35,767 nucleotides of DNA, taken from Lachnospiraceae bacterium. Its GTDB lineage: Bacteria > Bacillota > Clostridia > Lachnospirales > Lachnospiraceae. The position numbers and the translations under genes are program-made. The notes beneath the pieces are model-generated. The model was given only the letters and a program-made list of their open reading frames with translations. It was not told the DNA's origin and did no database searches. Positions 15,640 through 24,451 of this stretch are shown here, piece by piece (positions within the stretch are counted from its first letter, which is position 1; each line of letters begins with the position of its first letter). The stretch covers positions 1 through 35,767 of the forward strand of contig JAGHER010000184.1 of the NCBI GenBank assembly GCA_017889125.1, read 5' to 3'.

Positions 15640-15711
15640 CTGGGCTACCAGGGCTCGAACCTGGAACTGACGGAGTCAGAGTCCGTTGCCTTACCATTTG
15701 GCGATAGCCCA
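15640..15711 (-). tRNA. tRNA-Gln(CUG), copy 1
   Basis: Minus-strand cloverleaf: acceptor stem TGGGCTA/TAGCCCA with G as discriminator base, D-stem GCC/GGC, anticodon stem ACGGA/TCCGT with a CTCTGAC loop (anticodon CTG), and T-stem CCAGG/CCTGG with the TTCGAGC loop. U1-A72 and G73 are typical of tRNA-Gln. CCA is not encoded. It differs from copy 2 at one base in the variable loop. Confidence 0.95.
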
Positions 15712-15750
15712 ATATTTTGTTTTTACAGCCCTTGCTCGACTGCAAGGGTT

Positions 15751-15779
15751 ATTATACACGCTTTCCGACATAACGTCAA
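15751..15779 (-). promoter_or_regulatory. Promoter of tRNA-Gln copy 1
   Basis: Minus-strand TTGACG and TATAAT with a 17-bp spacer lie about 40 bp before the tRNA. A CCCTTGC/GCAAGGG hairpin (about 15729-15748) lies in the short leader and could mark 5' processing. Confidence 0.85.
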
Positions 15780-15819
15780 GTGTTTTTTTGATTTTATAGA
15801 CGAAATTTTATGCAAAATT

Positions 15820-17574
15820 TTATACAATATCCTCCGCCGTCTCCAGCCCCTCAAACTGCATCTGGTAATAATGGGCGTAAATCCCGTCTTTGCCCATCAG
15901 CTCCTTATGATTTCCCCGCTCTGCGATCCCTTCATTATTAATGACAATGATCTCATCCGCGTTGCGAATGGTGGAAAGGCGGTGGGCGATGGTGATGGTG
16001 GTACGGTCCTTCGAGAGCTTTTCTAAGCTCATCTGGATATGCCGCTCGCTCTCATTGTCCAAAGCCGATGTGGCCTCATCCAGAATCAGAATCGGCGGAT
16101 TCTTTAAGAATACACGGGCTATAGAAATCCGCTGCTTCTGTCCGCCGGAAAGGCGGGTTCCCCGCTCGCCCACAAAGGTGTCATACCCATCGAGAAGGCT
16201 CATGATAAAGTCATGGATATTGGCCTTTTTCGCTGCTTCCATGATCTCCTCCATGGAAGCCCCCGGCTTTCCGTAGGCGATATTATCCTTTACGGTGCCG
16301 CAGAAAAGATATACATCCTGCTGGACAATGCCGATCATGCTCCGCAGGCTTTTCAGTGTCACCCGGCTTACATCCTTACCGTCAATAAGGATCTTGCCGC
16401 CGGTAACATCATAAAACCGTGGAAGCAGCGAACAGATCGTGGTCTTTCCGCCGCCGGAGGGCCCCACCAGGGCTACCGAGCGCCCGGCAGGAATCTCAAA
16501 GGAGACATGGCGAAGCACTTCCTCCTCGTCATTGTACTGGAAGCTCACATCCTGGTAGGATACCTGCCCCTTTACCTCCTTAAGCTCCTCAGCGTCAGGT
16601 GCATCCACGATCTCCGGCTCCGTCTCCATCACTGCCAGGAACCGCTTAAAGCCGGAAAGTCCCTTCTGCATCATCTCGGCTAACTCCACCAGGATCTGAA
16701 TGGGACTGATGAAAATGCTGATGTAGAGGGCATACATGGCCAGATCATCGGCCGCCATCTGTCCCTGGGCGATGAGCCATCCGCCGTAAACCACCGTAAC
16801 CAGATACATCATCCCCTGGAAGAACAGATTGCCGCCCATAAAGCTTCCCATGCAGCGGTAATTATTGTTCTTGGACTGCAGGAAATTTTCATTGCTTCTG
16901 CGGAATTTCTTCCGCTCCACATCCTCATTGGCAAAGGACTGCACCACACGGATGCCCGCCAGGGTATCCTGAAGGCTGGCATTTACATCGCCAATCTTTC
17001 TCCGGTTGTCCATGAAGGTCTCCTGCATCCGGGCATTCTGCCTGGCAGAAAAGAAAATCATGAACAGGACGATCACCAGCAGGGCCGCCGCCAGCCGCCC
17101 ATTAATCAAAAACAGGCACACAAAGGAACCGGCAATCTTGATTACCGAGATAAACAGATTCTCCGGGCCATGATGGGCAAATTCAGCAATATCGAAAAGG
17201 TCAGACACCAGCTTACTCATCATCTGCCCGGAATTATTGTTATCATAATAGGAAAAGGACAGCTTTTCATAATGGTCAAACAGCTGCTGGCGCATATCCC
17301 GCTCCATGTGGGCGCCCATCATATGCCCCTGGTAGCTGACATAGTATTTGCAAAAAGCCTGCACACCGTACATCACAAAAAGGCCCAGGGCAATCGGCAC
17401 CAGGGCGCCCAGTACCTGTCCGGCCTCTTCCCGGAAAAGTGTCCTTGTCAGCGTCCGCAGGATCTGGGGATAAGCCAAATCAATAACGCTGATTATGGCC
17501 GCACACACCAGATCCAGGTAGAATACGGCCTGATATGGGCGGTAGTATCGGATGAATTTCTTCATTGTGTCCAT
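15820..17574 (-). CDS. ABC exporter, fused membrane and ATPase domains
   Basis: This 584-residue half-transporter of the MsbA/multidrug type has six membrane segments over residues 15-300 and a C-terminal ATPase with Walker A G-P-S-G-G-G-K-T-T at 371-379, signature L-S-G-G-Q-K-Q-R at 475-482 and Walker B I-L-I-L-D-E at 495-500. It should work as a homodimer, as no second half-transporter is adjacent. The substrate is unknown (lipid, drug or peptide). The ribosome site GAGAGGAAAG fits the ATG at 17574. It is bracketed on both sides by tRNA-Gln genes on the same strand. Confidence 0.92.
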   Translation of the reverse strand: MDTMKKFIRYYRPYQAVFYLDLVCAAIISVIDLAYPQILRTLTRTLFREEAGQVLGALVPIALGLFVMYGVQAFCKYYVSYQGHMMGAHMERDMRQQLFDHYEKLSFSYYDNNNSGQMMSKLVSDLFDIAEFAHHGPENLFISVIKIAGSFVCLFLINGRLAAALLVIVLFMIFFSARQNARMQETFMDNRRKIGDVNASLQDTLAGIRVVQSFANEDVERKKFRRSNENFLQSKNNNYRCMGSFMGGNLFFQGMMYLVTVVYGGWLIAQGQMAADDLAMYALYISIFISPIQILVELAEMMQKGLSGFKRFLAVMETEPEIVDAPDAEELKEVKGQVSYQDVSFQYNDEEEVLRHVSFEIPAGRSVALVGPSGGGKTTICSLLPRFYDVTGGKILIDGKDVSRVTLKSLRSMIGIVQQDVYLFCGTVKDNIAYGKPGASMEEIMEAAKKANIHDFIMSLLDGYDTFVGERGTRLSGGQKQRISIARVFLKNPPILILDEATSALDNESERHIQMSLEKLSKDRTTITIAHRLSTIRNADEIIVINNEGIAERGNHKELMGKDGIYAHYYQMQFEGLETAEDIV

Positions 17575-17705
17575 GTTTCTTTCCTCTCATATCGCTGAAT
17601 TTCTCTCTTTATCTCCTGCGCAGCGGCATTTTCTCCTGCAATCTGTACACATCCGCCGGAGGCTCCAAGGAAACGATGGTTTATCCCCGCTTCCTTATGA
17701 GTATA

Positions 17706-17735
17706 TAAAAGAGACCTTCCATAACGAAAGGTCTC
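17706..17735 (-). terminator. Rho-independent terminator of tRNA-Gln copy 2
   Basis: An 8-bp stem (17711-17718 with 17728-17735) is followed by TTTT on the minus strand, 6 bp after the tRNA. The 3' flank resembles that of copy 1 over about 16 bases, suggesting that duplication included it. Confidence 0.85.
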
Positions 17736-17741
17736 TCAAAA

Positions 17742-17813
17742 CTGGGCTACCAGGGCTCGAACCTGGAAATGACGGAGTCAGAGTCCGTTGCCTTACCATT
17801 TGGCGATAGCCCA
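17742..17813 (-). tRNA. tRNA-Gln(CUG), copy 2
   Basis: Same cloverleaf and CTG anticodon as copy 1, with a single difference in the variable loop (CATTT instead of CAGTT on the tRNA strand). No encoded CCA. It has its own promoter and terminator. Confidence 0.95.
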
Positions 17814-17830
17814 TCAACACAACGAAATGT

Positions 17831-17859
17831 ATTATACAACAGGATAGCTGATTGGTCAA
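17831..17859 (-). promoter_or_regulatory. Promoter of tRNA-Gln copy 2
   Basis: Minus-strand TTGACC and TATAAT with a 17-bp spacer lie 17 bp before the tRNA. The spacer differs completely from that of copy 1. Confidence 0.85.
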
Positions 17860-17903
17860 GTATTTTTTTGAATTTTTTATATTTTTGTGTTTATTCTGCC
17901 AAT

Positions 17904-17940
17904 ACAGCGGAAGGAAGCACATACTGCGTCCTTCCGCTGT
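17904..17940. terminator. Hairpin after the alpha-galactosidase gene
   Basis: A perfect 12-bp stem (17904-17915 with 17929-17940) lies 70 bp past the alpha-galactosidase stop. The minus-strand flank has no immediate T-run, so it is a weak terminator or an mRNA 3'-end stabilising stem. Confidence 0.5.
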
Positions 17941-18009
17941 CTCTGCAGTTTTTCTTTTCCGTCAGCCGGCTTCTCCGGCGTTTTCCGCCTCTTATGCCTG
18001 TCTGGCAGT

Positions 18010-20205
18010 CTAGGCTTCCTCAATCTGCCGGAAATAATACCGCCAGGACTCATACTCTTTCCCCGGCACAGGCAGGAGAACGCCGCCATACATCAGCGCG
18101 CTTCCTGTGTACACCTGCTCCGTACCCTCAAGGCGATACTTGGCATTGGGGCAAAGTCCCTTCAGGCGAACGATCATGGCATCGGGATTTGCCTGCAGCT
18201 TAACCACAACTGCGCAGAACAGGCACTCCTTCTGATCCCGTGACACAAAGGACCAGGCACAGGCACGGCTTCCCTCGTAAGGACTGGTCAGCCGGTAATA
18301 ATCGCCTCTCTGGATCACATCGTAATAGGTCTTGTACTCCTCTACCTGGCGTCTTACCTTGCTACGCTCCCGCTCCGTCAGAAGATTCAGATCCAGCTCA
18401 TAGCCAAAGCTTCCCGCCATGGCCACTGTAGCCCTGGTCTCAAAGGGCGTAGTGCGGAAGGTCTGATGATTGGGGCTGGCCGACACATGAGAGCCTACTG
18501 AGGAAATGGGATAACCAAAGGAGGTTCCGTACTGGATTTTCAGCCGCTCCACCGCATCAGTATCATCGCTGCACCAGATCTGCGGAGAATAATACAGCAT
18601 ACCCAGATCAAAGCGTCCGCCGCCGCCGCTGCAGCCCTCCAGAAGCAGATCCGGATACCTCTGCACCATATTCTCCAGGAAGCGATACAGCCCCAGCACA
18701 TACCGATGGGCCACCTCTCCCTGTCTCTCCGGCGGAAGTGCTCCAGAATAGAGATTGGTAATGCTCCGGTTAAAGTCCCATTTAATGTATTCAATATTGG
18801 CACTGTCCAGTACCTGGAAAATCATCTCCTGAACAGCATCCACCACATCCTCTCTGGAAAAATCCAGAACCAGCTGGCTTCTTCCAATATTCCCCGGCCG
18901 TCCCGGGATACGGATCGCCCAGTCGGGATGCTCCTTATACAGCTGGCTGTCCTCGGAGATCATCTCCGGCTCCACCCACAGGCCAAACTTTAAGCCCATG
19001 CCATTGACCTTATCCACCAGCTCCTTCATGGTGCTTCCCAGTTTCTTTTCATTTACCTGCCAGTCTCCCAGTCCCCGGAAATCGCTGTCCCGGTTCCCGA
19101 ACCAGCCGTCATCAAGCACCAGCATCTCAATGCCCAGATCCTTGGCATCCTCCGCAATCCGCAGAAGCTTGTCTCCCGTAAAGTTGAAATAGGTGGCCTC
19201 CCAGTTGTTAATCAGGATAGGCCGGCGCTCCTCCTTCCACTTTCCCCGGATCAGGTGATCAAATACCGCCCGGTGCATCTTATGAGAAAGATCCGCAAAG
19301 CCCTGGTCTGAGTAAACCATCACCGCCTCCGGTGTCTGGAACGCCTCTCCCGGCCCAAGCTGCCAGCAGAAATTATCCGGGCTGATCCCCATAACCAGGC
19401 GGGCCTGATTAAACTGATCCACCTCTGCTTCTGCATAAAAGCCGCCGCTGTAAACTAAGTTTACGCCCCAGCATTCACCCCAGTCCTCGCCGGCATTTCT
19501 CTCGCAAAGCATTACAAACGGATTTTGCTGGTGGCTGGAAGTCCCCCGCAGAGAGCCGATTGCCTGCTTGCTGTGTGTTAACGGCGCACGCTCAAACTCT
19601 CTCTCCATAGCATGCTTGCCGTAAAAATGAATCCAGTCCAGATCTGCCCGCATAAAATCAAGGCAAAGTGAAAGGGCACGATCCACATATACGGTACCTT
19701 TCGTCCCGTTTATGATCCTGGCCGCCCGGGTAATCACATCGGCCTCCTCAAAAACGCCGTACTGAAGCTCCAGAAGCATCCCTGTGTCCTTGTCTTCCAT
19801 GGTGATAATCAGGGTCTCCCCATCCTCTCCATAAAAAGCCGGCATCCCTTCCAGAGAATATTTTCCCTTTTCAATCCGATAGGAACGATAACGATAATCC
19901 ACGGCATTGCTGCCGTCAGGATTGATAATGCGCACACAGTCTCCCCGGTAATCGCCAATGCCGAAGCAGGGATATTCCTGAGGGAAGTAATCCAGAGAAA
20001 AGGTACGGTCATGCTGTACCTCATAGGGATTGCCGCAGAATCCCCGGTCTGTATTCTGAATCAGGTAAGACAGGTCACAATCTTCCAGCCGTCTTCCATA
20101 ATAAAGATGAAGGAGGACATCATAATCAATCACCTTCATCTGATAAGCAGAGTTCTTCGTCTGCAATGTAAATACCTTTTTGTCCTGATTAAAAAGAATT
20201 GCCAT
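18010..20205 (-). CDS. GH36 alpha-galactosidase
   Basis: This 731-residue glycoside hydrolase family 36 enzyme hydrolyses terminal alpha-1,6-galactose from melibiose, raffinose and related sugars. It has the N-terminal beta-supersandwich, a (beta/alpha)8 barrel (about 325-640) and a C-terminal beta domain. The nucleophile is Asp477 in Y-I-K-W-D-F-N-R, and the acid/base is in C-S-D-D-T-D, probably Asp547. Other marks are L-D-D-G-W-F-G at about 364-370 and L-W-V-E-P-E-M. No signal peptide is present, so it acts on imported sugar in the cytoplasm. The length matches lactobacillus MelA (about 730). The ribosome site is GGAG. It is divergent from an AraC regulator and near the sugar importer, so raffinose-family sugars are the likely inducers. 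Confidence 0.95.
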   Translation of the reverse strand: MAILFNQDKKVFTLQTKNSAYQMKVIDYDVLLHLYYGRRLEDCDLSYLIQNTDRGFCGNPYEVQHDRTFSLDYFPQEYPCFGIGDYRGDCVRIINPDGSNAVDYRYRSYRIEKGKYSLEGMPAFYGEDGETLIITMEDKDTGMLLELQYGVFEEADVITRAARIINGTKGTVYVDRALSLCLDFMRADLDWIHFYGKHAMEREFERAPLTHSKQAIGSLRGTSSHQQNPFVMLCERNAGEDWGECWGVNLVYSGGFYAEAEVDQFNQARLVMGISPDNFCWQLGPGEAFQTPEAVMVYSDQGFADLSHKMHRAVFDHLIRGKWKEERRPILINNWEATYFNFTGDKLLRIAEDAKDLGIEMLVLDDGWFGNRDSDFRGLGDWQVNEKKLGSTMKELVDKVNGMGLKFGLWVEPEMISEDSQLYKEHPDWAIRIPGRPGNIGRSQLVLDFSREDVVDAVQEMIFQVLDSANIEYIKWDFNRSITNLYSGALPPERQGEVAHRYVLGLYRFLENMVQRYPDLLLEGCSGGGGRFDLGMLYYSPQIWCSDDTDAVERLKIQYGTSFGYPISSVGSHVSASPNHQTFRTTPFETRATVAMAGSFGYELDLNLLTERERSKVRRQVEEYKTYYDVIQRGDYYRLTSPYEGSRACAWSFVSRDQKECLFCAVVVKLQANPDAMIVRLKGLCPNAKYRLEGTEQVYTGSALMYGGVLLPVPGKEYESWRYYFRQIEEA

Positions 20206-20280
20206 ATCGATAATCTCCTAGTCTTTATCCTTGCTGCGATTTTCCACATCATTATATTTCTTTATCCGCTGAAAATACAG

Positions 20281-20309
20281 TTGAATTCCGCACAATATGG
20301 AATTATAAT
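20281..20309 (+). promoter_or_regulatory. Promoter of the AraC regulator gene
   Basis: TTGAAT and TATAAT are separated by 17 bp on the plus strand, a near-consensus promoter. Its -10 box overlaps the -10 of an opposing promoter. Confidence 0.7.
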
Positions 20310-20330
20310 AGAAAATATGGCTTTATGCAA
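20302..20330 (-). promoter_or_regulatory. Candidate promoter of the alpha-galactosidase gene
   Basis: Minus-strand TTGCAT (20325-20330), 17 bp, and TATAAT (20302-20307). The -10 shares four bases with the plus-strand TATAAT at 20304-20309. An alternative minus-strand TATAAT lies at 20251-20256 with a poor -35. Confidence 0.5.
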
Positions 20331-20378
20331 ATATTTTTCGACATATTTAAGCAATCGCCATAAGAAAGAGGGGCTTTT

Positions 20379-21251
20379 ATGGAAATCGAAAGAAAAACTG
20401 GCTTTTTCACCACCGCAAATTACCGTGTTCTGGACTATGAAATCCGTCAGACCAACGATCTGTATCTAGTCTGCTGCGGTCAGGAGCATTTCGAACAATT
20501 AAAAATCGTGGGCCCCAGCATCCGAAGCGGCTTCCATCTCCACATTATCTCTCAGGGCAGCGGTTATCTGTCCGTAAACGGAGTCACCCGCCGTCTTACC
20601 CGCGGCCAGCTCTTTCTCCTGTGGCCGGATGTGGAATACACCTACTGGCCGGATATGGAGGACCCATGGGCTTACACCTGGATTCAGTTTGATGGAAAAA
20701 ATGCTGCCGCTTATATGGAAAAAGCCGGATTTTCCTCCGGTACGTACGTGCGCGACTCCATTCTCAGTCCGGAATCCTACATCCGCCTGGCGGAAGGAAT
20801 CCTTCGTATCCCTGAGCTTACCTATGCCAATGAACTAAAGCGCATCGGCATCCTCTATACCCTGATTGGTACACTCATCGAAGCTCATTCCACCCAGTGC
20901 TATTCACAGAAAACGCATTATGATTATTCACCGAAGACCTACGTGGCCCACGCCATTGACTATATCCATCAGAACTATGCTCAGGTCTCCGTGGCCTCGC
21001 TGGCCGATCACATAGGAATCAACCGCTCCTATCTGACTTCCATCTTTAAGAAGCTGGTGGGTATCTCCCCTCAGGAATACCTGCTGAATTTCCGCATGGA
21101 AGAAAGCGCCCGGCTGCTTTCTGGAAGCGAGCTGCCGGTAAAGACAGTCGCTTCCGCAGTCGGTTATGATAATCCGCTTACCTTTTCCAAGGCATTTAAA
21201 AACCATTTTGGGTGCAGCCCTCAGAATTACCGTAAGGACCGCAGGAAATAA
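20379..21251 (+). CDS. AraC family regulator of alpha-galactoside use
   Basis: This 290-residue regulator has an N-terminal cupin-like sugar-sensing domain (about 1-150, with H-L-H-I-I-S-Q-G-S-G-Y and G-Q-L-F-L-L-W-P) and a C-terminal pair of HTH motifs (about 188-286, with Y-I-H-Q-N-Y-A-Q-V-S-V-A-S-L-A-D and the F-S-K-A-F-K-N-H-F-G-C-S-P signature). This is the MsmR/RafR arrangement. It is divergent from the alpha-galactosidase gene and convergent with the permease gene, so it most likely activates both units when galactosides are present. The ribosome site GAGGGG fits the ATG. The stop is 9 bp from the opposing permease stop, with no terminator between them. Confidence 0.9.
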   Translation: MEIERKTGFFTTANYRVLDYEIRQTNDLYLVCCGQEHFEQLKIVGPSIRSGFHLHIISQGSGYLSVNGVTRRLTRGQLFLLWPDVEYTYWPDMEDPWAYTWIQFDGKNAAAYMEKAGFSSGTYVRDSILSPESYIRLAEGILRIPELTYANELKRIGILYTLIGTLIEAHSTQCYSQKTHYDYSPKTYVAHAIDYIHQNYAQVSVASLADHIGINRSYLTSIFKKLVGISPQEYLLNFRMEESARLLSGSELPVKTVASAVGYDNPLTFSKAFKNHFGCSPQNYRKDRRK

Positions 21252-21260
21252 ATTCTCGCC

Positions 21261-22094
21261 TTACAGCTTTCCGCCGGAGGTTGCAATACCCTCGATGAAC
21301 TGCTTCTGGAAGATCAGATACAGAACGATCATAGGAATACAAGCCAGCAGGGACGCTGCCATCAGCTGCGGATAGTTGTTGGAATACTGTCCCTGCATCT
21401 TGGCAAGTGCTGCAGACAGAGGCATTACATTCCGGTTACAGATCAGGGGCCACATCAGGTCCTTGTATGCAAACACGGCGGTAAAGATACCCAGAGCAAC
21501 CATGCCGGACCGTGCCAGCGGAGCCATGATGAACAGGAAGGTCTGGCCAATGTTGCAGCCGTCCAGTCTGGCAGCCTCCTCCAGATCCTTAGGCAGGCTC
21601 ATGTAGGACTGTCTTAACAGGAATGTTCCGAATGCCGTAACAAGGCCTGGGAAAATCAGGGCGAAGATGGTATCCAGAACGCCCATGCTGCTGACCATCA
21701 GGTACTGCGGGATGATGAAAATCTGTCCCGGTACCATCATCTGGAACATAACCAGGGAGAACATCAGATTCTTTCCCGGGAACTCCAGTCTGGCAAAAGC
21801 GTAGCCAGCCAAAGTCGCCGTAAGCACTGCACAAACTACTCTTCCCAGGATCAGCGCCAGGGTGTTAAAGTACAGCATGGGGAAATTCATGTTGTTGATA
21901 ACGGTAACGAAGTTTTCCGTCTGCCACTGGCTCGGGAAAATTACGAAGGGATCCACCGAAGTGGACTCGGTAATCGTCTTAAAGGCCGTCAGGATCATCC
22001 AGATAAATGGTACCAGCATAGTAATGGATACCAGAATCAAAATCACATGGATCAGAACCGACGTCATCTGCTGTCTTCTTGTCATACTTTCCAT
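21261..22094 (-). CDS. Sugar ABC transporter permease (MalG/MsmG type)
   Basis: This 277-residue inner-membrane permease has six membrane segments and the EAA motif E-A-A-R-L-D-G-C-N-I-G-Q-T-F near 168-181, which docks the ATPase. The C-terminal hydrophobic segment ends in F-I-E-G-I-A-T-S-G-G-K-L, typical of CUT1 MalG-like subunits. It follows the MalF-like gene by 13 bp with its own GGAGG site. With the partner permease, binding protein and a shared ATPase it should import oligosaccharides, most likely alpha-galactosides given the adjacent GH36 gene. Confidence 0.93.
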   Translation of the reverse strand: MESMTRRQQMTSVLIHVILILVSITMLVPFIWMILTAFKTITESTSVDPFVIFPSQWQTENFVTVINNMNFPMLYFNTLALILGRVVCAVLTATLAGYAFARLEFPGKNLMFSLVMFQMMVPGQIFIIPQYLMVSSMGVLDTIFALIFPGLVTAFGTFLLRQSYMSLPKDLEEAARLDGCNIGQTFLFIMAPLARSGMVALGIFTAVFAYKDLMWPLICNRNVMPLSAALAKMQGQYSNNYPQLMAASLLACIPMIVLYLIFQKQFIEGIATSGGKL

Positions 22095-22107
22095 ACTATC
22101 CCTCCTC

Positions 22108-23040
22108 CTAGTTGTAATATACCAGTTTCTGTGCCCGCATCTGGATTACTGTGATAATCATGATGATCACCAACAGGAATACAACGATGGCAGAGCCAAG
22201 TCCCTTGTTGTTGTTTACAAAGGAATACTGATAGAACAGGTACACCAGGGATTCCGTCTTATAAAGAGCGGGGTTGTTCCGGTCCATAACCATGAAGATC
22301 AGGTCGAATACCTGGAGACCGCCGATGATTCTGGTTACCGACACGAAGAAAATCGTGGGGGACAGCAGCGGAATCGTAATATGGAAAAACTGATAAATAC
22401 CGGAAGCACCGTCAATACTGGAAGCCTCATAATAATCCTTGGGAATATCCTGAAGACCTGCCAGGAACAGAACCATGTTGTAGCCCAGGATGGACCATAC
22501 ACCGATAACGGCTACAGAGAATACGGCGATGGAAGGATTGGAAATCCAGTTAATTTTGGTTCCAAAGATATTGTTTAAGAGACCGAATTCAGAGTTGTAC
22601 AGCCATCTCCACACCATTGCCACAGCTGCCGGAGCCGCTACCATGGGCAGGAAGAAGATGGTACGGTAAGCTGCCCGGCCATGCATCTTCCGGTTCAGAA
22701 GAACAGCCAGAACCAGAGCGATGGCAATCGAGAACGGAACCTCTACGACGGCATACTTAAAGGTATTTACCAGAGCCTGCCATACCTCCGGGTCACTTAA
22801 AATCGTCTTGTAGTTTTCGATTCCAATGAAGATATTTCCTCTTCCGAAATCACCGGTCTTAAAAAAGCTCTGGTAGATGGTCTGGAAAATCGGAATGATA
22901 TTCAGAACAATCAGACCAATCATCGTCGGCAGGATAAAGGCCCAGCCCCAGACACATTCGCTTTTCTGGCGGCTCGTCCATTTTGTTTTTACTTTTGTTT
23001 GCTTATTTGCTTTTGGTGACGCATTTTTCGTGTTCGCCAT
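22108..23040 (-). CDS. Sugar ABC transporter permease (MalF/MsmF type)
   Basis: This 310-residue permease has a Lys/Thr-rich N-terminal cytoplasmic tail (1-28), six membrane segments and the EAA motif Y-E-A-S-S-I-D-G-A-S-G-I-Y-Q-F-F-H in the last cytoplasmic loop. The W-V-P or N-P signature around V-W-R-W-L-Y-N matches MalF-like subunits. It is separated from the binding-protein gene by 84 bp that hold a 9-bp stem, and is followed closely by the MalG-like gene. No ATPase gene lies in this operon. Confidence 0.93.
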   Translation of the reverse strand: MANTKNASPKANKQTKVKTKWTSRQKSECVWGWAFILPTMIGLIVLNIIPIFQTIYQSFFKTGDFGRGNIFIGIENYKTILSDPEVWQALVNTFKYAVVEVPFSIAIALVLAVLLNRKMHGRAAYRTIFFLPMVAAPAAVAMVWRWLYNSEFGLLNNIFGTKINWISNPSIAVFSVAVIGVWSILGYNMVLFLAGLQDIPKDYYEASSIDGASGIYQFFHITIPLLSPTIFFVSVTRIIGGLQVFDLIFMVMDRNNPALYKTESLVYLFYQYSFVNNNKGLGSAIVVFLLVIIMIITVIQMRAQKLVYYN

Positions 23041-23068
23041 ATTATCCCCCTCCTGCTATTATTCAGAT

Positions 23069-23102
23069 AAAAGGCTGCTGCAGCCCATGTGCCGCAGCAG
23101 CC
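23069..23102 (-). terminator. Intercistronic hairpin between binding protein and permease genes
   Basis: A perfect GC-rich 9-bp stem (23073-23081 with 23094-23102) with a short T-run on the minus strand lies between the binding protein stop and the MalF-like start. Stems at this position usually act as partial terminators or 3' stabilisers that make binding protein more abundant than permease. Confidence 0.75.
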
Positions 23103-23124
23103 GGGTTTTTGTCTTTATGAAGCT

Positions 23125-24423
23125 TTACTCCTCAGCAAGGCACTTATTCATGTCTTCTGCTACCTTCTGGCAAGCCTCCTCCATGGTGCAGTTGCCGCTC
23201 CATGCTTCCTTCAGATCAGCAGTCATCATATTCCACCAGGTCAGAGTCGCTCTGGTTGCCGGACGGAACACTACATCCTCGCGCATATCCAGGTAGGGCT
23301 CCAGGTTGAACAGGTCGGTGTTGTTCTTCCAGTCATCGGATACGCCGTCATAAGCTGCCATGGTAACACCTAACTGTGCCTGCTTTAACTGTGCATCCTT
23401 GGTTCCAAACCACTCTACCAGCTGCCATGCGGCCTCAGGATTGTCGGTGTTGGCGTTAACTGCCCAGCCTAAGCCATTGTAAATGGAAACTCTTCTTCCG
23501 GTCTCTGCATCCATGGGAAGTACGGCAACATCACAGTTCTCAGCGATGTACTCATTCTCCTTGAATGCGGGAACCATCCAGGAACCCTGGGTAAGCATAG
23601 CGATCTTTCCGGAATTCAGCAGTACGTCCGTTCCGGTCTCTGCCATAACCGTAGCCGGCGGCATCGCATCCTTAATCAGAGAATCCACAAAGTTCATTGC
23701 CTTAATGGTGTTCGGATCGTCAAAGCCGGAGCTCTTCTTATCCTCGGACAGAACATAGCCGCCCATGGAATAGATGATATTCAGATAGCCGTCCTGCTCG
23801 TTGGAAGGATTCATCGCAGTTCCGTACTGGCTTCCGTCATCCTTGGTCAGTGCTACTGCTGCATCATAGAAATCATCCCAGGTCCAGGTCTCATCAGGAT
23901 AAGCAATGCCGGCCTCATCAAACATGGTCTTATTGTACCAGAGTGCGATGGTATCCATATCCTTGGGGATAGCGTAGGTCTTTCCATCGTACTGATACAG
24001 CTCCTTTAACTCATCAGGGAACTTGTCCATCTCCAGCTTCTCGCTGGCTGCAATCCGGTCGGTCAGATCCATCAGAATGCCGTTGGACATATAGCGCTGT
24101 GCCTCATTGGAGTGCATCCAGAAAACATCAGGCATGTCGCCGCCGGAAGCACCAGCCTCCAGAAGGGTCCAGTACTGATCCCAGGTAATAACCTGAATCT
24201 CTGCCTTATTTCCGGTGGCAGCTGTATAGTCTGCAATGATCTGATCCAGTCCGGCCTTCTGACCATTATCCCAAATCGCTACGGTAAGGGTACCGCCCGC
24301 ATCACCAGAACCGCCGCCAGCCTGATTTCCTCCTGCGGAAGAACCGCCGCCTCCGCCGCCGCATCCAGCCAACGAAAGAACTGTTACCCCTGCCAATACC
24401 GCCGATAATAATTTTTTCTTCAT
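23125..24423 (-). CDS. Sugar-binding lipoprotein of the ABC importer
   Basis: This 432-residue extracellular solute-binding protein of the CUT1 type starts with a lipoprotein signal (M-K-K-K-L-L-S-A then L-S-L-A-G-C, lipid-modified Cys near residue 21), followed by a Gly/Ser-rich linker and a two-lobed binding domain with many Trp residues (W-D-Q-Y-W, W-M-H-S-N, W-T-W-D-D). The frame is open to 24627, but ATG at 24423 is chosen because GGAGG precedes it by 5-6 nt and only this start gives a lipobox. The preceding 130-170 bases form a structured leader. It is the first gene of the binding protein-permease-permease unit. Ligand specificity is inferred from the neighbouring GH36 gene. Confidence 0.93.
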   Translation of the reverse strand: MKKKLLSAVLAGVTVLSLAGCGGGGGGSSAGGNQAGGGSGDAGGTLTVAIWDNGQKAGLDQIIADYTAATGNKAEIQVITWDQYWTLLEAGASGGDMPDVFWMHSNEAQRYMSNGILMDLTDRIAASEKLEMDKFPDELKELYQYDGKTYAIPKDMDTIALWYNKTMFDEAGIAYPDETWTWDDFYDAAVALTKDDGSQYGTAMNPSNEQDGYLNIIYSMGGYVLSEDKKSSGFDDPNTIKAMNFVDSLIKDAMPPATVMAETGTDVLLNSGKIAMLTQGSWMVPAFKENEYIAENCDVAVLPMDAETGRRVSIYNGLGWAVNANTDNPEAAWQLVEWFGTKDAQLKQAQLGVTMAAYDGVSDDWKNNTDLFNLEPYLDMREDVVFRPATRATLTWWNMMTADLKEAWSGNCTMEEACQKVAEDMNKCLAEE

Positions 24424-24451
24424 AACATACCTCCATCGTTTATTTCGTGCC

